From: Pseudooceanicola sp.
Lineage (GTDB): Bacteria > Pseudomonadota > Alphaproteobacteria > Rhodobacterales > Rhodobacteraceae
Length of the DNA stretch: 64,000 nucleotides
Reading direction: 5' to 3'
NCBI RefSeq assembly: GCF_029213205.1
Contig: NZ_JARGNH010000002.1
Location: forward strand, 1-64,000
Shown here: piece after piece, positions 46,105-55,799 of the stretch
Numbering within the stretch: the first letter of the stretch is position 1
Layout: each line of letters begins with the position of its first letter
Notes under the pieces: generated by a model
Seen by the model: only the letters and a program-made list of their open reading frames with translations
What the model was told of the DNA's origin: nothing
Database searches by the model: none
Program-made: the position numbers and the translations under genes

Positions 46105-47115
46105 ATGACCAGTGCGATTGCCCAACCCGCCGCCTCTGTCCCGGTTTTCCGGGCCGCAGACTTTTTCGTCGAACATGGTGCGAACATGGGGGACGAGCTG
46201 TCCTTTGCGGCTGAGGTGATTCCGGACGATATCTATTGGTGCAAAGCCACCGAACCGGTGCGTCTGGCACTGGAAACCGAAGCCGACGGCACCATTCGCG
46301 TCGGGGAGGATACTGAGGCCGGCACCCCGGGATCGGTGATCCACCTTGATTCCTGCCTGACCTTCATGGGTGACAACAGCGAGACCGCCGAAATGCTGGT
46401 GCTGGTCGAGGTCGACAGCCTGGGCCATGTCAGCGAGATCTTTGCCCTGCCCTTTGCACCGATGCTGCCGCGCACCGATTACCGGCTGGTCCGCATCGAC
46501 ACCGAGACCCAGGCCCGGCGCTTTGCCGAGGTCGCCTGCGTCTCCTTCACCCGGGGCACGCGGATCACCATGGCCTCGGGCATGCAGATGGCGATCGAGG
46601 ATCTCAGCATCGGCGACCGGGTGCTGACCCGCGACGACGGGGTGCAGGCGGTGCGCTGGATCGGTCATTCCACCGTCCGTGCGGTTGGTGAATTCGCCCC
46701 GATCCTGATTTCCGCCGGCATTCTGAACAACGACCACGACCTGATCGTCAGCCCGGATCACCGGCTGTTCATCTATCAACGCCAGGACACCCTGGGCGCC
46801 GGGCGCCACGAGGTTCTGGTGCGCGCCCGGCATCTGGTGAATGGTGAGTCGATCCTGCAGCAACAGGGGGGGTTCGTCGAATATTACCAGCTGCTGTTTG
46901 ACAGCCATCAGATCATCTATGCCGAAGGCATCGCCGCCGAGACCCTGCTGATCGACACCCGCACCCGCGCGGCCCTGCCGCCCGAACTGGACGCCAAACT
47001 GTCGGCTGCGCTTCCGGGCCATTCCGGGCGTCCGCATCTGGATTTCGAAGTGCAGAAATCATTGCTCGACCGGCCCGATGCGGCGCGGTTGCTGCGGGCG
47101 GCGTCGGAACGCTAG
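46105..47115 (+). CDS. Hint (Hedgehog/intein) domain protein
   Basis: 336 aa. The N-terminal ~140 residues are acidic and not recognised. The Hint_2 domain begins at Cys145 (ACVSFTRGTRITMASGMQMA), passes IEDLSIGDRVLTRDDGVQAVRWIG and LIVSPDHRLFIYQ (His near 219) and ends with YYQLLFDSHQIIYAEGIAAETLL. Such proteins are abundant in Rhodobacterales, often with secreted RTX partners; here there are no glycine-aspartate repeats and no signal peptide. Whether it self-cleaves at Cys145 is untested; no C-terminal splice junction (HN) is seen, so protein splicing is unlikely. Confidence 0.88.
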   Translation: MTSAIAQPAASVPVFRAADFFVEHGANMGDELSFAAEVIPDDIYWCKATEPVRLALETEADGTIRVGEDTEAGTPGSVIHLDSCLTFMGDNSETAEMLVLVEVDSLGHVSEIFALPFAPMLPRTDYRLVRIDTETQARRFAEVACVSFTRGTRITMASGMQMAIEDLSIGDRVLTRDDGVQAVRWIGHSTVRAVGEFAPILISAGILNNDHDLIVSPDHRLFIYQRQDTLGAGRHEVLVRARHLVNGESILQQQGGFVEYYQLLFDSHQIIYAEGIAAETLLIDTRTRAALPPELDAKLSAALPGHSGRPHLDFEVQKSLLDRPDAARLLRAASER

Positions 47116-47205
47116 GGGTTCGGCGCCCCGCCATCGCCAGATCCTCAAACGCGCTGCAGTGACGTGCCATCTTGCCGTTTTCCGGCGGGCTGATACATAG
47201 CGCCC

Positions 47206-48813
47206 ATGCTGGACACCGCAACCAACCGCCCCGCCTTGCCGCCCGAAATCGCGCGTCGCCGCACTTTTGCGATCATCTCGCACCCGGATGCGGGCAAGAC
47301 GACACTGACCGAAAAATTCCTGCTGTTCGGCGGCGCCATCCAGATGGCCGGACAGGTGCGCGCCAAGGGCGAGGCACGACGCACCCGATCCGATTTCATG
47401 CAGATGGAAAAGGACCGCGGCATCTCGGTCTCAGCTTCGGCAATGTCGTTTGATTACAAAAACTTCCGGTTCAACCTTGTCGATACGCCCGGGCACTCGG
47501 ATTTCTCCGAAGACACCTATCGCACCCTGACGGCGGTCGATGCCGCGGTGATGGTGATTGACGGCGCCAAGGGCGTGGAGAGCCAGACAAGGAAGTTGTT
47601 CGAAGTCTGCCGCATGCGCGACCTGCCGATCCTGACCTTCTGTAACAAGATGGATAGGGAAAGTCGGGACACGTTTGATATCATTGATGAAATTCAGGAA
47701 AACCTGGCCATCGACGTGACCCCGGCCTCTTGGCCGATCGGCGTCGGGCAGGATTTCATGGGCTGCTATGATATCCTGAACGACCGGCTGGAGCTGATGG
47801 ACCGCAAGGACCGCAACAAGGTCGGAGAAAGCGTCAAGATCAGCGGTCTGGATGACCCGAAACTGGCCGAACATGTGCCGGCGCATCTGTTGAGCAAGTT
47901 ACGCGAAGATGTTGAAATGGCACGGGAATTGCTGCCGACACTGAACCCGCAATCGGTGCTTGAGGGGCATATGACCCCGATCTGGTTCGGCTCGGCGATC
48001 AATTCCTTTGGCGTCAAGGAATTGATGGACGGGATCAGCATCTATGGCCCGGAGCCGCAGATTCAAAACGCCAAGCCGCGCAAGATTTCACCCGAAGAAA
48101 CAAATGTTTCCGGGTTTGTCTTCAAAGTTCAGGCGAATATGGATCCCAAGCATCGCGACCGCGTCGCCTTTGTCCGCCTCGCCTCAGGTCACTTCATGCG
48201 AGGGATGAAGTTGACCCATGTAAGATCAAAGAAATCAATGACAATTTCCAGCCCGGTTCTATTCCTCGCCTCGGATCGTGAGCTGGCCGAAGAAGGCTGG
48301 GCCGGCGACATCATCGGCATTCCCAACCATGGCCAATTGCGCATCGGCGACACCCTGACCGAGGGCGAGGCGCTGCGCGTCACCGGGATCCCGTCCTTTG
48401 CGCCGGAATTGCTGCAAAACGTTCGGGCCGGTGATCCGCTGAAGGCCAAGCACCTGGAAAAGGCGCTGATGCAATTCGCCGAAGAAGGCGCCGCCAAGGT
48501 GTTCAAGCCGATGATCGGCGCGGGCTTTATCGTCGGCGTCGTCGGGGCGCTGCAATTCGAGGTTCTGGGCAGCCGAATCGAGCTGGAATATGGCTTGCCG
48601 GTGCGCTTTGAACCGAGTCAGTTCATCAGCGCCAGATGGATCAACGGCACCGCACAAGACATTGAAAAATTTTCGAATACCAACAAACAGCACATCGCCT
48701 ATGACCATGACGGCGACCCGGTTTTCCTGACCCGACTGCAATGGGATATCGATCGGGTGGAACGCGACCATCCTGAGCTGAAACTGACCGCGACCAAGGA
48801 AATGATGGTGTGA
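47206..48813 (+). CDS. prfC: Peptide chain release factor 3
   Basis: 535-aa translational GTPase that recycles RF1/RF2 after peptide release. G1 is AIISHPDAGKTTLTEKFLLFGG, the switch is MEKDRGISVSAS, G3 is DTPGHSDFSEDTYR and G4 is FCNKMDRE. RF3-specific SPVLFLASDRELAEEGWAGDIIGIPNHG follows. The stretch around 47640-47700 and 48210-48260 uses more A/T-ending codons than its neighbours but the protein is intact. The next gene overlaps its stop (GTGA). Confidence 0.96.
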   Translation: MLDTATNRPALPPEIARRRTFAIISHPDAGKTTLTEKFLLFGGAIQMAGQVRAKGEARRTRSDFMQMEKDRGISVSASAMSFDYKNFRFNLVDTPGHSDFSEDTYRTLTAVDAAVMVIDGAKGVESQTRKLFEVCRMRDLPILTFCNKMDRESRDTFDIIDEIQENLAIDVTPASWPIGVGQDFMGCYDILNDRLELMDRKDRNKVGESVKISGLDDPKLAEHVPAHLLSKLREDVEMARELLPTLNPQSVLEGHMTPIWFGSAINSFGVKELMDGISIYGPEPQIQNAKPRKISPEETNVSGFVFKVQANMDPKHRDRVAFVRLASGHFMRGMKLTHVRSKKSMTISSPVLFLASDRELAEEGWAGDIIGIPNHGQLRIGDTLTEGEALRVTGIPSFAPELLQNVRAGDPLKAKHLEKALMQFAEEGAAKVFKPMIGAGFIVGVVGALQFEVLGSRIELEYGLPVRFEPSQFISARWINGTAQDIEKFSNTNKQHIAYDHDGDPVFLTRLQWDIDRVERDHPELKLTATKEMMV

Positions 48814-49421
48814 CACTGCAAAACCGGGTGCTGCCGAGTGGAGAGATCGTCGCCATCCCGGCGCGCGGCACCTTCACCGGTAACCGCGGTGTCCTGCATG
48901 ACGATCAACGCCGCCTGGGCCGTGCCCGCTGGCGGCACAAGGCCTGGATCATCTGTGCGTTGCAGTTCAAGGATGTCCACCGGATCCCGATGACCCCAGG
49001 CCGCTGGACCGAATTGTTCTTTCTGGACGAGGCGGTGGCGCTGGCCGCCGGGCACCGTCCCTGCGCCTATTGCCGCCGCGCCGATTACAACGCCTATCGC
49101 GCCGCTTGGAGTGCCGCGACCGGCGTGCAGCCCTCGGCGCCCGAAATGGACCAGGCCCTGCACGCCAATCGGGTGCGGCGCGACCGCAGTCAGATCCGCG
49201 TTCAGGCCCCGGCGCAAGACCTGCCATCCGGCAGTTTCATCCTCTGGAATGACGCCCCGCATCTGATCCATGATGGCCAGCTTTATCACTATACTCCAGA
49301 TGGATATGACGCGATCCTGACCTTACCAAAGCGTGAAGTCACGGTGCTGACCCCGCGCCCCAGCCTCGCCGTTCTGGCCTCCGGTTTTTCACCAAAGTTG
49401 CACCAAAGCGCCACCGGCTGA
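48810..49421 (+). CDS. Conserved hypothetical protein with GHRPCAYC motif
   Basis: 203 aa, soluble. The conserved core is WRHKAWIICALQF, then PGRWTELFFLDEAVALAAGHRPCAYCRR and ADYNAYRAAW. GHRPCAYCRR offers a His and two Cys as possible metal ligands, recalling the CxxC of Ada-type zinc sites, though the fold is not shown to be related. DLPSGSFILWND and YDAILTLPKREVTVLTPRPS follow. GTG start coupled to prfC. I recognise it as a recurring hypothetical family but know no function. Confidence 0.8.
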   Translation: MTLQNRVLPSGEIVAIPARGTFTGNRGVLHDDQRRLGRARWRHKAWIICALQFKDVHRIPMTPGRWTELFFLDEAVALAAGHRPCAYCRRADYNAYRAAWSAATGVQPSAPEMDQALHANRVRRDRSQIRVQAPAQDLPSGSFILWNDAPHLIHDGQLYHYTPDGYDAILTLPKREVTVLTPRPSLAVLASGFSPKLHQSATG

Positions 49422-49484
49422 GGCATTTGAGCGCCGCCGCTCCGACAACTTGTGCGGCGTCCCCGCCACACGCATTCTGCGCCC

Positions 49485-51296
49485 ATGCAGGACGGAAACG
49501 ACACCGAAGGCAGGCTGACCTACGCGGGCGGATTTCAGGCGGTTCTGGCCCAGATGGAGGGCCGCCGCGAGCCGATGACCTATGACGAGGGCGAAGGCCT
49601 GCCGCCGCTCGATTGCGACCTGATCCAGCTGCGCGACCAATTGATCGGCACCATCCCGGCAGAGCTGAGAACCTCGAAATCCGGTTTCGGCTCAAAATGC
49701 CGACAATTGCACCGGGAATTCGCCGGGCAACCGGCGCTGTGCTATCTGAATGGATTGCTGATCGCCAATCTGCGCCGCCGCGATCAACCGCCACAAGCCG
49801 CGCCGCTGTTCCTGCGCCTGTGGCGCGAACATGCAGACTTCCTGATCGCCAACCTCGATGCCCGCTGGCTGGTCTCATCGATCACCACCTTTGGCGACCA
49901 CGGCGCCACCGACGCGCAGCGCCGGGTCGGCCATGTGCTCAGCGTGTTGTTCAACACGATGAAGCTGTACGAGACCGAGCGGCTGTTTTCCGGCGTGACC
50001 CCGGAAGTGATATTCCAGAAGGGCAAGAAATCCAGCAGCAAGCTGCCCTTGCAGATGGATCCTTATGCGATCGTTGGCGGCGGGTTGGATGTGAACATGC
50101 TGGGGCGGATCTGGATGGATGCGGCCGAGGATCCGGTTGTTGCACCGCTGGCGCATCACCTGCTTGAGGCGCTGAACCGCGATGACCGCAACCTGTTTCG
50201 CCGCCTGCGGCTGATGCGCGAAGCCCGCGAAGGCACAAGGCCCGATCCCGGCCCGACGCCGAAACACCCGAAGAAACAACGGCAAGAGACCTTGTTCAAC
50301 TCGCGTGCCAAACTGTGGCAACACCCGGCCCCGGTCAACCCGGAGAGGGTGGAACCCGACCCGGGCCTGCTGCGCTGGGGCGTGGTTTCGACGCAGATGG
50401 CGCCGCTGGCCGACATCGCCCGCTTTGCCGCCTGGCATCTGCAACTGGGCGCGGCGCGGGTGTCGATCTATCTCGACGACGCCGACGAGGCCAAGGCGGC
50501 GTGGCTGACCTCGCATCCCGGGGTCGAGGTGGTCCTTTGCAATACGCTCTATTGGCAGGTCATCGGCCGCCGCCCCAAGGCGCATCAACTGCGCCAGACC
50601 GCCAATGCCACCCATTGCTATCAAGGCAGTGACCTGCACTGGCTTGCCCATATCGACGTCGATGAATTTCTGATGCCTGACAGACCATTGGCCGAGGTTC
50701 TGACCCAAGCACCTGAGGATATCGCGGTGATCCTTGTGCCGCCGGTGGAGCGCCTGGCGGACACCGATCCGGGTGCCCCGGCGCGATTCAAGACCACCGC
50801 GCGGATGGGGGGGCAGACCAAATCAGTGCTGCCCGAGATCTATCCGACCTATGGCGCCCATCTGCGTGGCGGCTATGTCAGCCATCTTGAGGGCAAGTGC
50901 ATCGTGCGCACCGGCATTCCCGAGGTCCGGCTTGGCATCCATTCCCTGAACCTGGACGGCACGGGCGTCAGCAATCGGGTGACGGTGAACGGCACCTATC
51001 TTGGCCATGCCCATGCTGCGACTTGGGAGGCCTTTCGCAGCAAGCTCGACTATCGGCTCGACCACGGCTCCTATCGCAAGAAGGACAGCACCGATTTCCG
51101 ATTGTCCGACATCATCGATTTCCTGCGCGAGACCGAGGGCGAAAACGGCCTCAGCCATTTTTACGAAGAGGTCTGCACTGCCACGCCACGGCTGGTGCAG
51201 GCACTCGCCGATCACGATATGCTGGTGAGCGTGGAAATGGATCTCGACGCCGCGGTCGAGGATGTGTTCGGCACGCTGCCACCGGACATCGCCTGA
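49485..51296 (+). CDS. Glycosyltransferase family 2-like protein with N-terminal extension
   Basis: 603 aa from ATG 49485. The first ~290 residues form a helical region I do not recognise (LLIANLRRRDQPPQAAPLFLRLWREH; VLSVLFNTMKLYETERLF). The C-terminal half is a Glyco_tranf_2_4 domain: WGVVSTQMAPLADIARFAAW, WLAHIDVDEFLMPDRPLAEV with the DxD-like metal site, GGYVSHLEGKCIVRTGI and LDYRLDHGSYRK. The next gene is a paralogue of this half, so the locus arose by duplication. It probably modifies a surface glycan; donor and acceptor unknown. Confidence 0.87.
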   Translation: MQDGNDTEGRLTYAGGFQAVLAQMEGRREPMTYDEGEGLPPLDCDLIQLRDQLIGTIPAELRTSKSGFGSKCRQLHREFAGQPALCYLNGLLIANLRRRDQPPQAAPLFLRLWREHADFLIANLDARWLVSSITTFGDHGATDAQRRVGHVLSVLFNTMKLYETERLFSGVTPEVIFQKGKKSSSKLPLQMDPYAIVGGGLDVNMLGRIWMDAAEDPVVAPLAHHLLEALNRDDRNLFRRLRLMREAREGTRPDPGPTPKHPKKQRQETLFNSRAKLWQHPAPVNPERVEPDPGLLRWGVVSTQMAPLADIARFAAWHLQLGAARVSIYLDDADEAKAAWLTSHPGVEVVLCNTLYWQVIGRRPKAHQLRQTANATHCYQGSDLHWLAHIDVDEFLMPDRPLAEVLTQAPEDIAVILVPPVERLADTDPGAPARFKTTARMGGQTKSVLPEIYPTYGAHLRGGYVSHLEGKCIVRTGIPEVRLGIHSLNLDGTGVSNRVTVNGTYLGHAHAATWEAFRSKLDYRLDHGSYRKKDSTDFRLSDIIDFLRETEGENGLSHFYEEVCTATPRLVQALADHDMLVSVEMDLDAAVEDVFGTLPPDIA

Positions 51297-51297
51297 G

Positions 51298-52251
51298 ATG
51301 GTCAGCTGGGGCATCGTCACCACCGTAAAGGCGCCGCTGCGGGCGGTGGCGAATTTCGCCGCCTGGCATCTCGAACTGGGGGCGGCGCGGATTTACCTGC
51401 ATCTCGACGCCCCGGATCCGGTGGTGATGCACCTGTTGAAGGCACATCCACGGATCAGGGTCACCCAGACCGGTGATCGCTACTGGCAAAACAACGGCGG
51501 CCGGCGACCGGTGAAGCACCAGGTCCGCCAGACCAGGAACGCCAGCCGGGTTCTGGCCCGGACCCCGGCCGAAGTCGATTGGCTGGCGCATATCGACGTC
51601 GATGAATTCCTGCTGCCGGATCAGGAGGTCGCCAGCACTCTGGCGGCTCTGCCCGACACCATTCAATGTGCCCGGATGCGCCCGCTTGAAGCGCTGGCAC
51701 CTGCCCCAGGCGCTGCGCCCGGCCCGCTCTGGGCGCTGAAGGCGATGCATCTGGATCGCCCGACCCGGCGGGCGCAGACCGAGCGGCTGTTCCCGGATTA
51801 TGCCCGCGGCCTTGATGGCGGTTTCCTCAGCCATGTGGCGGGCAAGCTCTTTGTGCGCACCACCCTGGCCGGGGCGGAGTTTCGCATTCACAACCTGTTT
51901 CAGGATGGCACCCAGAACCCCGGCCATGCCGAACTGGCTGCGATCGGCCTCTGCCACATGCATGCGCCCGATGCCGAAACCTGGCTGGCGCATTACCGAT
52001 TCCGGCATGAACGCGGCTCCTATCGCCCCGATCTGAAACCGCCGCGCCCGGCCAAGGATGGCGGGCTGACCCTGCACCAGATGCTGGCCAGCATCGAGGC
52101 GGCTGAGGGCGAGGCCGGGCTGCGTCGCTTCTTTGAGCATGTCTGCACCGCCACCCCGGCGCTCAGCCAGGCGCTGAGGGCCGAGGGGCTGCTGCGCATG
52201 GCGACGCTCGACCTCGACGCCGCCCGCGCCCGGCATTTCCCCGACGCCTAG
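51298..52251 (+). CDS. Glycosyltransferase family 2-like protein
   Basis: 317 aa, single Glyco_tranf_2_4 domain from the first residues: WGIVTTVKAPLRAVANFAAW, LGAARIYLHLDAPD, WLAHIDVDEFLLPDQEVAST, SHVAGKLFVRTTLAGAEFRIH, then RHERGSYRPD and FFEHVCTATPALSQAL. It parallels the C-terminal half of the preceding gene almost step by step but lacks its N-terminal extension. ATG 51298 follows the previous stop by one base. Its stop codon shares the palindrome CTAG with the convergent ogt stop. Confidence 0.88.
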   Translation: MVSWGIVTTVKAPLRAVANFAAWHLELGAARIYLHLDAPDPVVMHLLKAHPRIRVTQTGDRYWQNNGGRRPVKHQVRQTRNASRVLARTPAEVDWLAHIDVDEFLLPDQEVASTLAALPDTIQCARMRPLEALAPAPGAAPGPLWALKAMHLDRPTRRAQTERLFPDYARGLDGGFLSHVAGKLFVRTTLAGAEFRIHNLFQDGTQNPGHAELAAIGLCHMHAPDAETWLAHYRFRHERGSYRPDLKPPRPAKDGGLTLHQMLASIEAAEGEAGLRRFFEHVCTATPALSQALRAEGLLRMATLDLDAARARHFPDA

Positions 52252-52706
52252 ATCAGCAACCCGGCCGCGCCCTCATGGCGCAGCAGGGCGACCTTGGTTT
52301 CCACCCCGCCGCGCGCCGAAAACCCGCCCAGCCCCGCAGCGCCCAGCACCCGATGGCAGGGGATCACCACCGGAATCCGGTTGCCGCCGCAGGCCTGGCC
52401 AATGGCCTGGGCCGGTGCCCCCAGCCGCTTGGCGATATCACCATAAGTCACGGTTTCGCCAAACGGAATCGCCAGCATCTCGGCGCAGACAGCACGTTGC
52501 AGCTCACCGCCCTGCAGCGCCAGCGGCAGATCAAACACCCGCCGCACCCCGGCGAAATATTCCGTCAATTGCGCCACAGCCGCATCCAGCACCGCCGAAG
52601 CGCCGCGCGCGCCGCCGCTCTCGGTCCAGCCGATATCGGTGATCATCCCATCGGTTTCGGTGATCGACATCGGCCCGATAGGACTGTCCAGGGTCGCCAC
52701 ATTCAT
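52248..52706 (-). CDS. ogt: Methylated-DNA--protein-cysteine methyltransferase
   Basis: 152 aa; a suicide enzyme that takes the methyl group from O6-methylguanine. The active site is IPVVIPCHRVLGAAGLGGF with the acceptor Cys in PCHRV. AIPFGETVTYGDIAKRLGAPAQAIGQAC is the helix-turn-helix and arginine-finger region, though the finger Arg (usually in RAVG) reads AIG here. It has no Ada-type N-terminal domain. ATG 52706 begins MNVATLDSPIGPMSIT, the normal family start. Confidence 0.93.
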   Translation of the reverse strand: MNVATLDSPIGPMSITETDGMITDIGWTESGGARGASAVLDAAVAQLTEYFAGVRRVFDLPLALQGGELQRAVCAEMLAIPFGETVTYGDIAKRLGAPAQAIGQACGGNRIPVVIPCHRVLGAAGLGGFSARGGVETKVALLRHEGAAGLLI

Positions 52707-52754
52707 CGCCTCAGCCTGACCCGCAACATCGCCGATGGCAAGCCCACCCCCGGG

Positions 52755-52814
52755 CTTCATCTTGCCAAAAATATTCCGGGGGGCCGCGCGCAGCGCGGTG
52801 GGGGCAGCGCCCCC
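52755..52814. repeat. Composite intergenic repeat, copy 3
   Basis: Arm CTTCATCTTGCC with AAAAATATTCC and a G-run from 52755, middle hairpin CCGCGC/GCGCGG (52784-52798), end hairpin GGGGGC-AGC-GCCCCC (52800-52814). It lies 39 bases past the ileS stop, hairpin side toward ileS. Confidence 0.85.
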
Positions 52815-52853
52815 TCCTCGGCCCTCACCCCCGCGCGCCCCAGGAGGGTTGGC

Positions 52854-55799
52854 TCAGCCCAGCGCCGCGTCGCACCGCCCGCAGACCCCGGCATGGGCAT
52901 GCTGGCCGACATCGGGCAGGATCTTCCAGCAGCGTTGGCATTTCTCGCCCTCCGCCATCTCGAACACCACGCCGAGCCCGGCGACCTCGGGCAGGCGGAA
53001 CGCCTCGGACGGGGCCGGATCGCCGCTCAGCGACAGTGCCGAGGTGATGCAGATATCATCGAAATCCACCGATTTCAGCGCCGCCAGCAGGGCCTTGTCC
53101 TCGACATGCACCACCGGTGCCGCTTCCAGAGAGGCGCCGATCACCTTGTCGACCCGCTGCACTTCCAGCGCGGCGGTCACCACCCGGCGGGCCTGCCGGA
53201 TCCCGGCCCATTTCGCCGCCAGGTCGTTGTTGCGCCATGCAGCGGGCGTGTCGAGGAAATCCATCAGATGGATCGAGCTGTCCTCGCCCGGGAAGCGTTC
53301 AAGCCAGACCTCTTCCATGGTGAACACCAGGATCGGCGCCAGCCAGCTGGTCAGCCGGTGGAACAGGATATCAAGCACGGAGCGCGCCGCCCGTGCCCGC
53401 GCCGTATCGCCGTCGCAATAGAGCGCATCCTTGCGAATATCGAAATAGAATGCCGACAATTCGATGGTGGCGAAATTGAACACCGCCTGAAACGTACCCT
53501 GGAAATCGTAAGCTTTGTAGCCCGACCGCACCCGTTCATCGAGCTCGGCCACCCGGTGCAGCACCCAGCGCTCCAGCTCTGGCATGTCGTCGGGCGCAAC
53601 CCTGTCCGCGGCGTCGAAATCATTGAGTGCGCCGAGCAGGAAGCGCATGGTATTGCGCAACCGGCGATAGCTGTCGGCGGTGCCTTTCAGGATCTCCGGT
53701 CCGATCCGCTGGTCGGCGGTGAAATCGCATTGCGCCACCCAGAGCCGCAGAATGTCGGCGCCGTATTGTTTGATCACCGTCTCGGGAACAATCGTATTGC
53801 CGAGCGATTTGGACATCTTGTTGCCCTTCTCGTCCAGCGTGAAGCCATGGGTGACCACGTTGCGATAGGGCGCGCGGCCCAGGGTTCCGCAGGCCTGCAG
53901 CATCGAGGAATGGAACCAGCCACGGTGCTGGTCGGTGCCTTCCATATAGACATCGGCGATGCCGTCACGGGTGCCATCGGGCCGGTCGCGCAGCACGAAG
54001 GCATGGGTGCAGCCGGAATCAAACCAGACGTCGAGCACGTCAAACACCTGCTCATAGGCCTCCGGGTCGGCGGCATCGGCGATGAACCGCGCCTTGGCGC
54101 CATCGAGATACCAGCAATCCGCGCCCTCGGCCTCGAACGCCGCGGCGATCCGGGCATTCACGCCCGCGTCGCGCAGCAGGAAATCAGGATCGGTGGGCAA
54201 CGCGCCCTTCTTCACGAAACAGGTCAGCGGCACACCCCAGGCGCGTTGCCGCGACAGCACCCAGTCGGGCCGCGTCTCGATCATCGAATAGAGCCGGTTG
54301 CGGCCGGTCTGCGGGGTCCAGTCGACCAGCTTGTCGATGCTGGTCAGCGCCCGCTCGCGGATGGTGGTGCCATAGGTGTCGAGCCCATCACCAAGCGGGC
54401 GGTCGATGGCGGCGAACCATTGCGGGGTGTTGCGAAAGATCACTGGCGCCTTGGAGCGCCAGGAATGCGGGTAGGAATGGCTGACCCGGCCCCGGGCGAT
54501 CAGCCCGCCGACCTCGACCAGCTTGTCGATGACCGCCGTATTGGCCTTGCCCTCTTTGCCCTTGCGATCGAACACCTTGAGGGCAACGCCGTCGCCGCCG
54601 ATCGGGTGGATCTTCGGGCCAAAGAACGGCACATGCGGCAGGAATTCGCTTTCCTCGCCGACATTATGGGTCATCCGGTCGAGCCAGTTGCGCTTGACGA
54701 AACAATCGTAATCGTCGGCGCCGTGCGAGGGCGCGGTATGGACAAAGCCGGTGCCCGCATCATCGGTGACATGATCGCCGTCGATCATCGGGACATCGTA
54801 ATCCCAGAAGCCATCGGCGCCGGGCAGACCGGCGAAGGGATGGGACAGCATCAGAGCGGCGAGTTCATCATTGCTCACGTCGCGCAGACGCGTCCACATG
54901 CCTGGTTCCAGCCGCGCCTTGCCCAGAACTTCGCTCGCCAGCGTGTCAGCCAGGAGGTAGCGATCGCCAACCACGCACCAGCATTCGTCCGGCGTGCCGG
55001 TAACCTCATAGAGACCATAGGCGATCTTGGGATTATAGGCGACGGCCTTGTTCGAGGGGATCGTCCAGGGAGTCGTGGTCCAGATCACCGCCTTGGCGCC
55101 ATCCAGATCCCCCGTGCCATTGCTGGCGCGGAACGGCACCCAGATCGTGTGGCTCTTGTGATCGTGATACTCGATCTCGGCCTCGGCCAGCGCGGTCTTT
55201 TCGACCGGGCTCCACATCACCGGTTTCGAGCCCTGGTAGAGTGTGCCGTTCATCAGGAATTTCATGAATTCCTCGGCGATGACGCGTTCGGCGTGGAAAT
55301 TCATGGTGAGATAGGGATCGGCCCAATTGCCGGTGATGCCGAGGCGTTTGAACTCCTCGCGCTGGATATCGACCCAGCCTTCGGCGAATTTGCGGCATTC
55401 CTGGCGGAAATCCACGACCGGGACGGCGTCCTTGTCCCGCCCCTTGGCGCGGTATTGTTCCTCGATCTTCCATTCGATCGGCAAGCCGTGACAATCCCAG
55501 CCGGGGACATAGCGCGCGTCATGGCCCATCATCTGATGGCTGCGCACGATCATGTCCTTGATCGTCTTGTTCAGCGCGTGGCCAATGTGCAGATGGCCGT
55601 TGGCGTAGGGCGGGCCATCATGCAGGGTAAAGGGCGTGCGCCCGGTTTTTTCGCGCAGCCGGTCGTAGATGCCGATCCTGGCCCAGCGATCCAGCCATTC
55701 GGGTTCGCGTTTGGGCAGACCTGCGCGCATCGGAAAACCGGTTTTCGGCAGGTTCAGCGTGTCTTTGTAATCGAGAGTCTCGGGGGTGTCTGCGGACAT
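52854..55799 (-). CDS. ileS: Isoleucyl-tRNA synthetase
   Basis: 981-aa class I synthetase with a CP1 editing domain. The HIGH motif is in YANGHLHIGHALNKTIKD (about residue 65), KMSKS is in [15 protein letters not shown], and the C-terminal zinc knuckle is GEKCQRCWKILPDVGQHAHAG with VCGRCDAAL. This layout with the terminal zinc motif is the bacterial IleS type. A 1531-codon open frame on the opposite strand is only a GC-driven shadow. Upstream, no T-box or leader peptide is evident. Confidence 0.97.
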   Translation of the reverse strand: MSADTPETLDYKDTLNLPKTGFPMRAGLPKREPEWLDRWARIGIYDRLREKTGRTPFTLHDGPPYANGHLHIGHALNKTIKDMIVRSHQMMGHDARYVPGWDCHGLPIEWKIEEQYRAKGRDKDAVPVVDFRQECRKFAEGWVDIQREEFKRLGITGNWADPYLTMNFHAERVIAEEFMKFLMNGTLYQGSKPVMWSPVEKTALAEAEIEYHDHKSHTIWVPFRASNGTGDLDGAKAVIWTTTPWTIPSNKAVAYNPKIAYGLYEVTGTPDECWCVVGDRYLLADTLASEVLGKARLEPGMWTRLRDVSNDELAALMLSHPFAGLPGADGFWDYDVPMIDGDHVTDDAGTGFVHTAPSHGADDYDCFVKRNWLDRMTHNVGEESEFLPHVPFFGPKIHPIGGDGVALKVFDRKGKEGKANTAVIDKLVEVGGLIARGRVSHSYPHSWRSKAPVIFRNTPQWFAAIDRPLGDGLDTYGTTIRERALTSIDKLVDWTPQTGRNRLYSMIETRPDWVLSRQRAWGVPLTCFVKKGALPTDPDFLLRDAGVNARIAAAFEAEGADCWYLDGAKARFIADAADPEAYEQVFDVLDVWFDSGCTHAFVLRDRPDGTRDGIADVYMEGTDQHRGWFHSSMLQACGTLGRAPYRNVVTHGFTLDEKGNKMSKSLGNTIVPETVIKQYGADILRLWVAQCDFTADQRIGPEILKGTADSYRRLRNTMRFLLGALNDFDAADRVAPDDMPELERWVLHRVAELDERVRSGYKAYDFQGTFQAVFNFATIELSAFYFDIRKDALYCDGDTARARAARSVLDILFHRLTSWLAPILVFTMEEVWLERFPGEDSSIHLMDFLDTPAAWRNNDLAAKWAGIRQARRVVTAALEVQRVDKVIGASLEAAPVVHVEDKALLAALKSVDFDDICITSALSLSGDPAPSEAFRLPEVAGLGVVFEMAEGEKCQRCWKILPDVGQHAHAGVCGRCDAALG

